Part shown: one piece after another, positions 51,324 through 60,227 of the stretch
Layout of the letters: the number at the start of each line of letters is the position of its first letter
How positions within the stretch are numbered: the stretch's first letter is position 1
Source of the DNA: Tolypothrix sp. PCC 7712
GTDB taxonomy: Bacteria > Cyanobacteriota > Cyanobacteriia > Cyanobacteriales > Nostocaceae
Reading direction: 5' to 3'
Length of the DNA: 64,000 nt
Assembly: GCF_025860405.1 (NCBI RefSeq)
Contig: NZ_CP063785.1
Span: 3,224,001-3,288,000, forward strand
The notes under the pieces: model-generated
The model's database searches: none
Told to the model about the DNA's origin: nothing
Seen by the model: only the letters and a program-made list of their open reading frames with translations
Position numbers and translations under genes: made by a program

Positions 51324-51935
51324 ATGCAGGATTCAACTTTGAACGCCCCAGAAATAGCGTTGGGTTCAGCCGCTTCCCATGAAGAACATCAAGACTTGCG
51401 GGTGTTCGGGCTGCTGACGTTTCTGGTTTCTGAGTCTTTGATGTTTGGTGGTTTTTTTGCCACTTACCTAATTTTGCGTGGTGGTGCCGCAGTTTGGCCG
51501 CCGGAAGGGACAGAGGTAGAATTACTCATACCCACAATTAACACCATCATCCTAGTTTCTAGTAGCTTTGTGATCCACTTAGGTGATACAGCGATTAAGA
51601 AAAATCATATCGCGGGGATGCGCTTATGGTATGGCATCACAGCGTTGATGGGCGCGATTTTCCTGGGAGGTCAGGTATATGAGTATCTGACTTTGGGATA
51701 TGGGTTAACTACCAACGTATTTTCTAATTGCTTTTACTTGATGACAGGTTTTCACGGTTTACACGTATTTATAGGGTTGCTGTTAATACTTGGTGTACTG
51801 TGGCGATCGCGCCGTGTCGGTCATTACTCTGCTACGAAACATACTGGCATTGAAATGGCAGAAATCTACTGGCACTTTGTAGATATCATTTGGATCATTC
51901 TATTTACGCTGTTGTATATTCTGAGCGTATTTTAG
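51324..51935 (+). CDS. coxC: Cytochrome c oxidase subunit III (Cox2-type)
   Basis: The protein is 203 residues from the ATG at 51324; a TTG at 51315 is in frame but less likely, and GGA precedes the ATG. Five membrane helices are visible. Markers: RVFGLLTFLVSESLMFGGFFATYLILRGGAAVWPPEG, TGFHGLHVFIGLLLIL and the C-terminal MAEIYWHFVDIIWIILFTLLYIL with the conserved W-H-F-V-D-x-x-W. Subunit III stabilises the oxidase and has no metal site. It is separated from coxA by 163 bp carrying palindromic repeats (GGATGCGTTACGCGATCGC; AACCGCAGAAGACACAGAG), so transcription may or may not be continuous. Confidence 0.93.
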   Translation: MQDSTLNAPEIALGSAASHEEHQDLRVFGLLTFLVSESLMFGGFFATYLILRGGAAVWPPEGTEVELLIPTINTIILVSSSFVIHLGDTAIKKNHIAGMRLWYGITALMGAIFLGGQVYEYLTLGYGLTTNVFSNCFYLMTGFHGLHVFIGLLLILGVLWRSRRVGHYSATKHTGIEMAEIYWHFVDIIWIILFTLLYILSVF

Positions 51936-52025
51936 AAGTTACAAGAAATGCAAAGCTGAAAGCACAAGTAGCCACAATTAAACTCAACAGCAAGCAGCAA
52001 TCAGAGTTTATTTATAAATATTTTT

Positions 52026-52163
52026 GTAGCGTATGTTAGGCGCTTATTTTTAAGATGATTTGTCACGAAATAACTATCCTAGCGCCTAACGCACCATCCG
52101 TAAGGCGGTGCATTACTTAACTTTAGTGAGATTTAAATCCCCGACTTTTTCAAAAAGTCGGGG
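52026..52163. terminator. Repeat unit and strong hairpin between convergent coxC and helicase genes
   Basis: At 52026-52110 lies a relative of the 30.2-kb unit (GTATGTTAGGCGC..GCGCCTAACGCACC), an inverted pair. At 52139-52163 CCCCGACTTTTT and its inverted copy form a 12-bp stem with a one-base loop. Related CCCGAATTTTT hairpins occur at about 41030 and 55590. The hairpin could terminate transcription from both sides, although no T-run follows. Confidence 0.5.
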
Positions 52164-52186
52164 ATCTGGGTAAAAATGCAGTAGTA

Positions 52187-55114
52187 CTAAATTTCAGGCT
52201 TTTTCTGCTCTTTCAGTATCTTCGCTTTTTGGAAATCTAACTGGCTTAATATTTGGTAAACTCTACCTCGCTCATAATATATCTCTGCAGATTGTGGATT
52301 AATCATTAAAGCTTGATTGTAATCCTCTATCGCAGAAAGATATTGTTTGAGTTTTATCTTAGCCCTTCCTCGGCGCACATAAGCTTCAGTATATTGAGAA
52401 TTTAACTGTAAGACTTGTGTGTAATCAGCTAATGCTTCTTGAAAATTTTGTTGTTCAAAGTTTTGTTTTCCAGATGCCATTAAACTTTCAATAGCTTTTT
52501 GACAAGTTTCCGTGGCTTTATCAACTATTCCTGCTAATTGATATTGTTCATATGCTTGTAACCATTGTTTTTGTTTTTCAAAATCCTTAGCTTGATATTC
52601 AGCTTTTTTAGCTATATTATTACTGTTCATCCAGCAACGTTTTTCATCATCAAATCGTCTCAATTGATGCCATTGCTGGGCCGCATCTTCCCAATGTTCT
52701 TTTACTTCCAGTAGTCGAATTTCACAGATTTGCTTATTTTCTAAATTACCTGCTTGTTGCCAACAGTTTGCTGCTGCTTCCCACTGTGCATCTTTCTCAA
52801 ATAATTCAGCGGCTTGCTTGTATCTTCCAATAACTTCCCATTCTCGAGCCGCTTGTGTAAATTGACCTTTTTCTTCTAATAAATGAATATCACAGATTTG
52901 TTTTTGTGCAAAATTACCTGCTTTTCCCCAATAATGTGCTGCTGCTTCCCATTTTTGAACACGCTGGAAAAGTTTGGCAGCAGTCTCCCAATTCTCTAAT
53001 TCGGCAAAAATTACCGCAGCTTCTTGATATTTACCTTCTTTTTGTAGTTGTTTAGCTCTGGCTTGCAAATATTTTAATCTATCACCTGATTTATCAAAAC
53101 ATTCAACAGCTTGTAGATAAAACTCAGCTTTTAAGTAATATTCTCCACGTTGCTGCCAATCTTGAACTTGTTCGGCAGAACGATTTTCTGCTATTGTTTG
53201 CATATCCTGAATTTTGTAGTAATTGATCAGTTCTGGTTGCTGCCAAAATTCAGAAATTTTTTCTTCCCAAACATTTAAAATTCGACGGGCACGAGTTACA
53301 GCTACATAAAGTAAATTCAACTCTAATAATAATCCTGGTATTTCATTCTCAGGCAATCGAGAAGGTTTTTGTAAAACTCTGTACCATAAATTCTGGTGAC
53401 ATTCAAAAAAATTTACTAAAAATACAGTATCAAACTCTAAACCTTTAGCTTCCTCAATTGTAAACACTAAAGAAGACTTAAAAACTGCGCGCAGATGTTC
53501 TCTTTCTGGATTGGTTCTAACTAAAATAGCATCACCTGGATGAAGAGTTTGCAGTATAGATTCCAAATGTTGATTAGAAGCAGCAACTATCCGAGTTAGT
53601 TCACCATAATTGCTAATAGCCTGAGTGTTTTTATAGGGATAAGATGTATTTAATAATCGATAACGTATTTGCAATATTTGGTTAGCTAAATTAACTAATG
53701 TGCCAACACTGCGAAAGTTGAATGTGAATGTTTCTTGCAGAGGTTGTTTTCGTCCATTTTGAAAAAATCTTGTTGTCAAGTCTTCCCAGCGAAAACCACT
53801 AGGACTAATCATTTGGTGTAAATCACCAGCAAAAAATAAATTCCCTGTCGGTGCAACGAGTCGCATGAGAAATTCTAACTGTAATTCAGTAAAATCTTGC
53901 ACTTCATCACAGACAATTAAGCGATAATCTTTCAAATTGTTTTCAATGACAACTTCTAAGGCTTTCCGAGTCAAATCTATATCATCAAATCGACCATTTT
54001 CTTTAATCTTTCTTTGATACCAATAAGTAAATGCCGAGTAAAAAGTAGCACGTTTACTCAGTTGGACAATACTTGAACGTTTAGCACCTAAATGTTCATA
54101 CTCAGATTGGCTTAAATAATCTGCATCCAAAGCCAGTTGACTACCTTTGATAATACTACGAATTTCATTCCAAACTAAAGCAGTAGGATATTTTTGACGT
54201 TCTTTATGTAAATAAATTTTTTCAAAAATATGAAAATTTACTTCATCTTCAGGTGAATAACTCTGTCCAGTTAGCTCAAGAATTTCTAAACATAAGTCTC
54301 TTAGGGTTTTAAACTGAAACAGAGATGTAACTTCAGGATTATTAGTACCTAATAATTGGTAAAACTGTTCTTTTGCATTATTGACTAATAAAGGATTGTA
54401 AGCAACATAAAGCCTTTTAGAAGATTGTGGGTACAGTCGGTAATCATTCAAAAGACGATATATAGCTACTGTAGTTTTGCCAGTCCCCGCACTACCTTTG
54501 AGAAGTATATCCTCGTTTATTGTAGATAATGCGTATTCTTCAGGTGTAAGTTTGAATTGTAAATCTACATCCTGGTTAATAATGGCTCGTTGCCAATCTT
54601 CGGGTGAGTCTATAATTAACCACTGTATATTACCTAAGAGTTCATCTTTATTATCTGATAACTTTGTTAAATCTAAATCTTCATCTTCTAATTGGTCAAA
54701 CTCTAGTTGAGTGCGTTCAGTTTGCGGCAGTTCATTAAAATCTGATTCTATATTACCTAGAGTATTAATTATCTCTCCATCTAACCAAGTTGCATCTGGG
54801 GTTCTTTCTCTAGCTGCTTTTCTAGGAACATCATCATGATCCAAACAAATATCCTGAATGGCGATGTAAACTTCCGCCTCTCCTGTTTCAGGCTGTCTTG
54901 ATTTGTCGTAAGTAAAAATTAGACGACTAGCACGATCAATCCTTGCTTCCCAAACTCTTTTATTAATACCTTTCAGCCGTTTAACTCTCAATCCACCATT
55001 AAACTGTCGCCGTCTTAGCTGATTAATGCAGTCCCAAGTTTTTTGCCGAACATTACTGCTAATATTTTTACGCAAAAACTTAACAACATCTGGATGTAGG
55101 ACGATTGAGAGCAT
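52187..55114 (-). CDS. RelE-like domain fused to UvrD-type SF1 helicase and C-terminal helical repeats
   Basis: The 975-residue protein has three parts. Residues about 1-95 look like a RelE/ParE toxin fold (IVLHPDVVKFLRKN, GGLRVKRLKG, VWEARIDRASRLIFTYD, EVYIAIQDICLDHD). Residues about 185-625 are a complete superfamily 1A helicase: Q motif KLTPEEYAL (188-196), Walker A GSAGTGKTT (207-215), motif II DEVQD (403-407), motif III FAGDLHQM, motif IV NFRS, motif V EAKGLEFD (555-562), motif VI YVAVTRARR (603-611). Residues about 660-975 are helical repeats (W-x-x-A-A-x-x-W) ending in two TPRs. It recalls eukaryotic TRANK1-type helicases. Likely an ATP-driven nucleic-acid enzyme, possibly in defence. 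ATG start, 144 bp after an XRE gene. Confidence 0.82.
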   Translation of the reverse strand: MLSIVLHPDVVKFLRKNISSNVRQKTWDCINQLRRRQFNGGLRVKRLKGINKRVWEARIDRASRLIFTYDKSRQPETGEAEVYIAIQDICLDHDDVPRKAARERTPDATWLDGEIINTLGNIESDFNELPQTERTQLEFDQLEDEDLDLTKLSDNKDELLGNIQWLIIDSPEDWQRAIINQDVDLQFKLTPEEYALSTINEDILLKGSAGTGKTTVAIYRLLNDYRLYPQSSKRLYVAYNPLLVNNAKEQFYQLLGTNNPEVTSLFQFKTLRDLCLEILELTGQSYSPEDEVNFHIFEKIYLHKERQKYPTALVWNEIRSIIKGSQLALDADYLSQSEYEHLGAKRSSIVQLSKRATFYSAFTYWYQRKIKENGRFDDIDLTRKALEVVIENNLKDYRLIVCDEVQDFTELQLEFLMRLVAPTGNLFFAGDLHQMISPSGFRWEDLTTRFFQNGRKQPLQETFTFNFRSVGTLVNLANQILQIRYRLLNTSYPYKNTQAISNYGELTRIVAASNQHLESILQTLHPGDAILVRTNPEREHLRAVFKSSLVFTIEEAKGLEFDTVFLVNFFECHQNLWYRVLQKPSRLPENEIPGLLLELNLLYVAVTRARRILNVWEEKISEFWQQPELINYYKIQDMQTIAENRSAEQVQDWQQRGEYYLKAEFYLQAVECFDKSGDRLKYLQARAKQLQKEGKYQEAAVIFAELENWETAAKLFQRVQKWEAAAHYWGKAGNFAQKQICDIHLLEEKGQFTQAAREWEVIGRYKQAAELFEKDAQWEAAANCWQQAGNLENKQICEIRLLEVKEHWEDAAQQWHQLRRFDDEKRCWMNSNNIAKKAEYQAKDFEKQKQWLQAYEQYQLAGIVDKATETCQKAIESLMASGKQNFEQQNFQEALADYTQVLQLNSQYTEAYVRRGRAKIKLKQYLSAIEDYNQALMINPQSAEIYYERGRVYQILSQLDFQKAKILKEQKKPEI

Positions 55115-55258
55115 AATTTTAATTTTGTCAGCTTCGATAAATTAGTCAAAAAAATACATAGATAAATAATTAATATTTGTCTAACAGTGATTAATTCTAA
55201 ATTGCCAAGTAAAATTTGCGATCGCCCATACCCAAACAGAGCAAATATAGTTGACTTT

Positions 55259-55486
55259 CTAGAAATAATAAAATTGTTCATCCATTGCTTTTAACATTCT
55301 CTCAATCTTCTCTATCGCCAAAGGTGATGGTTGAGAGCGTTTATTTTCCCAACGGTTAATTGTTGAATATGTAACACCTAGAGAGGCTGCAAACTGTTCT
55401 TGCGTTAGCCCAGCCACAAGCCGCAGCCTCCGGATAAGCTGTCCTACCTCTGGCTGATTTCTCACCAAGGGTTTTTTGATATTCAT
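55259..55486 (-). CDS. XRE-family helix-turn-helix regulator
   Basis: The 75-residue protein is little more than one Cro/XRE domain: VGQLIRRLRLVAGLTQEQFAASLGVTYSTINRWENKRSQPS (about 13-53), then AIEKIERMLKAM and an aromatic end (QFYYF). Helix 2 is LTQEQFAASLG and helix 3 (recognition) VTYSTINRWEN. It precedes the RelE-helicase fusion on the same strand, an arrangement like HigA/RelB-type antitoxin regulators beside RelE/HigB toxins, so it may control that gene or neutralise its N-terminal domain. That link is inference; it could be an independent repressor. Confidence 0.85.
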   Translation of the reverse strand: MNIKKPLVRNQPEVGQLIRRLRLVAGLTQEQFAASLGVTYSTINRWENKRSQPSPLAIEKIERMLKAMDEQFYYF

Positions 55487-55676
55487 TTACCTTTTCAATC
55501 CGCTATCTCAAGTAGCTAATGCTATATTATTTGCTACATCCTAACTATGGTTAAATGCCGCAATCATCAGTAATCACTCGTAATTAAAAATTGTTTCCCT
55601 GAACCCCGAATTTTTTAAAAATTCGGGAATCTAAGTTGTACTAGTCTTTTAGCGAAAATTATCAGGGAGATTTATT

Positions 55677-56828
55677 TCATCCTTGCTTGATTTTGGTAAA
55701 CAAAGTTTCGTATTGCTTTGTGGCTGAATCAGATAAGGGAAGCAAAAATTCACTTTTATCGAAAACTGCAGGATTATTCACTAAAAGATTGAGCAATGGT
55801 TCCTGAATATCTGCAGCTGCAATATTTGTAGCAGTTGGCGAGTTAGTTTTGGTGAGAATTGCAATTTGTTTAGCGATCGCGGGTTGTAAACAAAAATCTA
55901 TCCATCTATTTAATAAATCATCTTTAACAGCGCCTTTGGGACGTACCCATAAATCTGCCCATAATGATGTTCCCGATTGCGGGATAACTGCTGCTAGTTG
56001 GGGATAACGCAATAATACTGGTGTTGCATCCTCAGACCAAGCAAGTGCTAGCCAAGTGTCACCAACAATTAAGGGTTCTAGGTAGGTTCGAGAGTCGTAG
56101 AATTTAACTTGTTGATTTAATGTCCGCAGTTCTGTTTCCAAGTTTGGTACTTGGTCAAGATTCTCGGTATTGTAGGATTTTCCTAATTTCTTTAAAACTA
56201 GACCAATTACTTCCCGTGGGTGATTGAGTAGAGAAATGTGCGATCGCAATTCCTCTCGCCACAAATCACTCCAATCTTGGGGTTTCCATCCCAATTCTTG
56301 AAACTTCTGGCGATTATAAATTAATACTGTATTACCCCAGCGGTAAGGAGCTGCCCAAACTTTCCCTTGTGGATCGGGATTACCTTGGTCGTTGCGCGTT
56401 ACCAGTTGCTTCCACTTTTCATCCACAGCCGACCATTGTTTGATTTGTCCTTGATTCAATGGTTCAACTAGGTTTTGTTGAATCGCCGCTTTCAGCCAAT
56501 AATCTCCTAATGTTACCAAGTCAGCTACGGGTGTTTTTTGGTTTTGCTGAAATGGGATAAACCGACTCCATCCTTGCTCATCGCTAGTTTTTGGCTTTTC
56601 TTGCCAACTTTGCAATTGTTTGAATAAATCTTGTATTTGATCGACAGGGGTAAACTTAGACTCTACCTGTCGCTGTAAGTTTTTCTGAAATTCATTAACT
56701 ACCTGGCCAGGTATGGAACCTTTTAATAGCTGTACTTTCAGCTGCGTCCGGTTGCTTCCACCACAGCCAATAAGTAGTTGTGAAATTGCCACTGTACCTG
56801 TGGCTAATAAAAACGACCGTCGATCCAT
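55677..56828 (-). CDS. Extracellular solute-binding lipoprotein (polyamine/iron type)
   Basis: The 383-residue protein has an N-terminal MDRRSFLLATGTVAISQLLIGCGG, combining an R-R-x-F-L motif that could direct Tat export with a lipobox ending in C22. The mature part has the periplasmic binding-protein pattern of family 1 (PotD/Fbp-like): VADLVTLGDYWLKAAIQQNLVEPL, KVWAAPYRWGNTVLIYNRQKFQELGWKPQDWSDLW and GDTWLALAWSEDATPVL. The ligand cannot be read from the sequence. No permease or ATPase gene is adjacent, so it is an orphan component or works with a distant transporter. Confidence 0.8.
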   Translation of the reverse strand: MDRRSFLLATGTVAISQLLIGCGGSNRTQLKVQLLKGSIPGQVVNEFQKNLQRQVESKFTPVDQIQDLFKQLQSWQEKPKTSDEQGWSRFIPFQQNQKTPVADLVTLGDYWLKAAIQQNLVEPLNQGQIKQWSAVDEKWKQLVTRNDQGNPDPQGKVWAAPYRWGNTVLIYNRQKFQELGWKPQDWSDLWREELRSHISLLNHPREVIGLVLKKLGKSYNTENLDQVPNLETELRTLNQQVKFYDSRTYLEPLIVGDTWLALAWSEDATPVLLRYPQLAAVIPQSGTSLWADLWVRPKGAVKDDLLNRWIDFCLQPAIAKQIAILTKTNSPTATNIAAADIQEPLLNLLVNNPAVFDKSEFLLPLSDSATKQYETLFTKIKQG

Positions 56829-57620
56829 CGATTATGGGATATGAGATGTTGCATTATACCTATGTTAAGCATTCAAACACCAGAATTTTTACAACCTGCG
56901 CTTTTGAGGGAACACCAAAAATTAAATGTTAACTGTTAACCGTTGACTGTTCACAGTTAATAGTTAACAGTTAACCAAAGCTTCCTGAGTTTTTCTCCTA
57001 CTTTTGATAGATGTGGAAACTTGGTTGTGCTTGCTGTAATTGATACAGGCTATTGCTTTTGGACTTTTTCCTAATTGGCTGAATTACGCAACTGTGCTTG
57101 CTTTCTCTGCTTTATGGTCGAATGCCATGATTTGTAGAGAATTTATCCCCCGCATATTTGATTGATATTGTCCTACAAACTCCTGACCTGAGAGAGGCGC
57201 GATCGCGTCGGGAATGGCTGACTCGGCTTTTATGATGCTCACCCCAGCAATAGCATTACATAAACTTTAGACTGTAACTCTTCTGGGAATTACACACCTG
57301 TCTAACTAAGATTTTGCGTCTACATTCAACTAGATTTTGCTGCTAAAACCACGAAAATAACCATATCTGTTGGTTATTAGACAGAAAAATCTGCAATTAT
57401 CTCTATTTTAAGAGATTTATCGCAAAATAAATACCAAAAACTTTAATTTACTCAACAAAATTCTGAGAGCTACTAAGGAAAATATTGAGATATATAGATA
57501 AGTAATGACTTTAGTTTCACAATCCAACAGAAGTTGGCAAAAGTTAAATAATTCATAAGTATATTTAAGGTCGGCAGTAAATTGAATAACATAGAGAAAA
57601 TATGCGGATTAGGGTATTAA
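56829..57620. other. Intergenic region with TTAACTGTTAACC repeats
   Basis: At about 56927-56977 the sequence is made of TTAACTG/TTAACAG and TGACTGTTCACAG units that form overlapping palindromes. A HIP1-like site is at about 57200. The rest is AT-rich without a gene. It separates divergent genes and should carry both promoters. Confidence 0.5.
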
Positions 57621-57995
57621 ATGGAGCCATTACAAAAGCAGATCACGACTTTGAGCCATAAGCTGGATAACCTCTGCCAAGTGATTGAGGAGCTTGATGG
57701 TAAAGTGACTCAAACTCTATCAGAATGCTCTTTAGCTAAAACCCAGGCAAGAGATAATTATCCAGAAAATACCGAAGCTGTACATTATCAGTTCCGGGGG
57801 AATCTTAATTACAATCCTGAAATGGAACACAAGGATGTATTGGCTGATGGCATTTACAGCGATATGAATCGTCAAGGAGGAGAAAAAACCATCTCCCCAG
57901 AAATTCAAATACAACGACTAACAGCACAATTAACTGCAGCATACAATCGCATTGCAGCCTTAGAAGAACAATTACTCCGAGAAAGAATTCACTAA
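57621..57995 (+). CDS. Coiled-coil hypothetical protein
   Basis: The 124-residue protein starts with a coiled coil (LQKQITTLSHKLDNLCQVIEELDGKVTQTL) and ends with another (EIQIQRLTAQLTAAYNRIAALEEQLLRERI); the middle 50 residues are polar and probably unstructured. There is no signal peptide or enzyme motif. No clear Shine-Dalgarno is seen before the ATG. I do not recognise it; it may act as an oligomerising adaptor. It is a single gene. Confidence 0.55.
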   Translation: MEPLQKQITTLSHKLDNLCQVIEELDGKVTQTLSECSLAKTQARDNYPENTEAVHYQFRGNLNYNPEMEHKDVLADGIYSDMNRQGGEKTISPEIQIQRLTAQLTAAYNRIAALEEQLLRERIH

Positions 57996-58197
57996 TTTGT
58001 CCAACAATTTTAGATTTTAGATTGGCCCCATGCCTTCTACGGGGTTTTAAATTTTGGATGTTTATTTTTTTCCCAAATCAATCAGTAGCTTGTAGCTTAA
58101 ATATTAACGATTTCAGTCCAAAGTTTTCGATTTAAAATCTAAAATTTGGTTATTTTTGTAACCTGATAACCAGTTACTTGCTGAGTCTTGAGATCCG

Positions 58198-59361
58198 CTA
58201 TTGTTGATTGAATCTGCTCAATCTCTCAAGTTGTTTTTCGATGGCTTCCAAAAGTTGGTTTTGCTGCCAATCTAAACTCAGATGAGCAGCGATCGCAGCT
58301 CCTCCAGCGCCCATACCTTCTTTAACAAAGCCCTGTTCGTAAGCCTGGAGTTGGGGATAACAAGAATCAGTAAAATTCAGTTGTGTAGCTAGTAAGGGTG
58401 GGGTTTCTCCACCCTTCATTATGTCTTGTTGACCTAAACTGAGGGCTAATTCCACCGTTCCCCCAGTGGGATCTTCTGCTACCCAACGCGTTGTACCTAC
58501 TACTACTTCTTTTGGTTGCCAAGATAAATTGTAAGCTTGGGCGATCGCATTCATCAGCGCGTAAACAGCTAGCATTTGCGTCCCACCAGCCAGCAACACA
58601 CCACAACTGCGACTAGCTGCAATCGCCATTCCCGCCACCACCACTTGCATCGGATCGCCTACAGCAGCAATAAGTTTGAGAGGATCTACTTTGGATTGGG
58701 GATTGGTAATTGGTAATTGGTAATTGGTTCCTCTTTGTCTCATTTTCTCCAAACCTGCTAGTACCAAAGCCGATTTTTGGTCATGGTTACAAATAGGATG
58801 GCTGCTGTTGACCTTGCCCTCGGCTGGTATACCCAAGCCAGTTAAAATGGCTAAGGCGGTAGTTGTGCCACCAACCACACATTCCCCTAAAACTAAATAC
58901 CCATCTTGATTAGCAGCCAGTTTAGTACCCCAAAGCAACCCTTGTTCTAGCAAGTGCTTGACTGTTGCTAATTCCATCGCGTTACCTTGACTTAAACACC
59001 TAGCAGGAAAGCCACCCAAATCGATGCTTGGTACTGCTGGGGTGTAGGGTAATCCTGCATTAAACAAATAAACAGGTGTTTTCAGCGCTTCCACCACAGC
59101 ACGAGAAATTAGCACAGGTGACGCACCCGCCGCTAGTGGTGGTAAGGGATATTTGGCTTGGTGTTCAGCACCATAGTAGAGAAATTCTGCATCAGCACAA
59201 GCTGTATACTTCCTATCTTCGGGAGTCTTTCCCGCCGCAGAAATCCCCGGAATCAAACCAGTTTCTGTAAATCCTAAAATACAAGCAAACACAGGTAAGC
59301 GATCGCGATACTTAGCAATCCAAGCTTCTCCCTGTGCTATTTGAGTATAAATACTAATCAT
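58198..59361 (-). CDS. cobT: Nicotinate mononucleotide-dependent phosphoribosyltransferase, CobT type
   Basis: The 387-residue protein resembles the cyanobacterial/archaeal CobT-type family, which transfers phosphoribose from nicotinate mononucleotide to the lower-ligand base in cobamide synthesis. Recognisable blocks are ACILGFTETGLIPGISAAGKTPEDRKYTACADAEFL, LGECVVGGTTTALAILTGLG and the C-terminal VKEGMGAGGAAIAAHL with the putative catalytic glutamate. Residues about 211-223 (GTNYQLPITNPQSK) are translated from a TAATTGG-type short repeat and interrupt the alignment between two conserved parts. It is on the same strand as the DUF2232 gene, 95 bp downstream of it. The fused CobO gene is 18 kb away. 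Confidence 0.85.
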   Translation of the reverse strand: MISIYTQIAQGEAWIAKYRDRLPVFACILGFTETGLIPGISAAGKTPEDRKYTACADAEFLYYGAEHQAKYPLPPLAAGASPVLISRAVVEALKTPVYLFNAGLPYTPAVPSIDLGGFPARCLSQGNAMELATVKHLLEQGLLWGTKLAANQDGYLVLGECVVGGTTTALAILTGLGIPAEGKVNSSHPICNHDQKSALVLAGLEKMRQRGTNYQLPITNPQSKVDPLKLIAAVGDPMQVVVAGMAIAASRSCGVLLAGGTQMLAVYALMNAIAQAYNLSWQPKEVVVGTTRWVAEDPTGGTVELALSLGQQDIMKGGETPPLLATQLNFTDSCYPQLQAYEQGFVKEGMGAGGAAIAAHLSLDWQQNQLLEAIEKQLERLSRFNQQ

Positions 59362-59455
59362 GTATAAGAGTCAAAGGTCAAAGAATTTTGGATTTGAGAT
59401 TTGAAATTTTAGATTGACCCCATACAAATGACCAATGACAAATGACAAATAACAA

Positions 59456-60214
59456 TTATTCATAATCCATCAAAACTTGTACCCAGCGAGGCGGACGGGG
59501 GATTGGATTTCCCAGACGATCCAACAACAGCCATGCTCCTATGTGGACTACAAACAAGTAGATAAAATTGTTGAACATAATCAAAGCGATCGCTCCGATT
59601 TGTATCCAGAATGTACTGGGGTTGATTAATAATCCCAGCTTCAGAAATATCCACTCTAGTAGTTCTGTGACTTGGTTAATCGCATAAATCCATAAGTCTT
59701 CACCGGATAGCACCGACAGAAACCATACCCGAAAAAAAGCCCCTAAAGTCCCGAGTAACATACCCAAGGTCATAGAAACTATCCAAGGAACACGGCGATT
59801 CCATGCACTACCTAACAGCACGCCCATAAAACCATAGGGCATTACATACAGTAAACTGCGAACAGGGCCCATTAACACCCCTAGCAGCAAGCCAGATGTA
59901 ACTGCTGCCATCCAAGCAGCGCGTCGCCCCCAACGCAGGTAGACTAGAGCGATCGGTACTGGAAAAAATATCTTTAATACCGGGCCCAAAGGAAAATAAA
60001 AATTAATAAACCAAATCAAACTCGCAGTACTAGCCAAAAACGCTGTTTCCACCATCCTTAAAGGTGCATCTACCTTTAATTGGGGAGGTTGCAGCGTGTT
60101 TTGATTGTCAAACTTGAGCGAATTGCCTTGTTTGTCTGACCGATTTTGCGGGGTTTGAGATTCAGGCGATGAACCAGGCTGTGGCTCATCTGGCGAAGAA
60201 TCTAAAATGCTCAT
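59456..60214 (-). CDS. DUF2232 integral membrane protein
   Basis: The protein is 252 residues from the ATG at 60214; a TTG at 60223 is also possible. A 50-residue Ser/Pro/Gln-rich cytoplasmic N-terminus is followed by about six membrane helices: TAFLASTASLIWFINFYFPLGPVLKIFFPVPIALVYLRWGRRAAWMAAVTSGLLLG has the DUF2232 pattern. Members resemble small-molecule permease S-components, but the substrate is unknown. It begins 4-13 bp after the Crp-type regulator stop, so the two are surely co-transcribed. Confidence 0.85.
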   Translation of the reverse strand: MSILDSSPDEPQPGSSPESQTPQNRSDKQGNSLKFDNQNTLQPPQLKVDAPLRMVETAFLASTASLIWFINFYFPLGPVLKIFFPVPIALVYLRWGRRAAWMAAVTSGLLLGVLMGPVRSLLYVMPYGFMGVLLGSAWNRRVPWIVSMTLGMLLGTLGAFFRVWFLSVLSGEDLWIYAINQVTELLEWIFLKLGLLINPSTFWIQIGAIALIMFNNFIYLFVVHIGAWLLLDRLGNPIPRPPRWVQVLMDYE

Positions 60215-60227
60215 ATTTGACAAGTAT

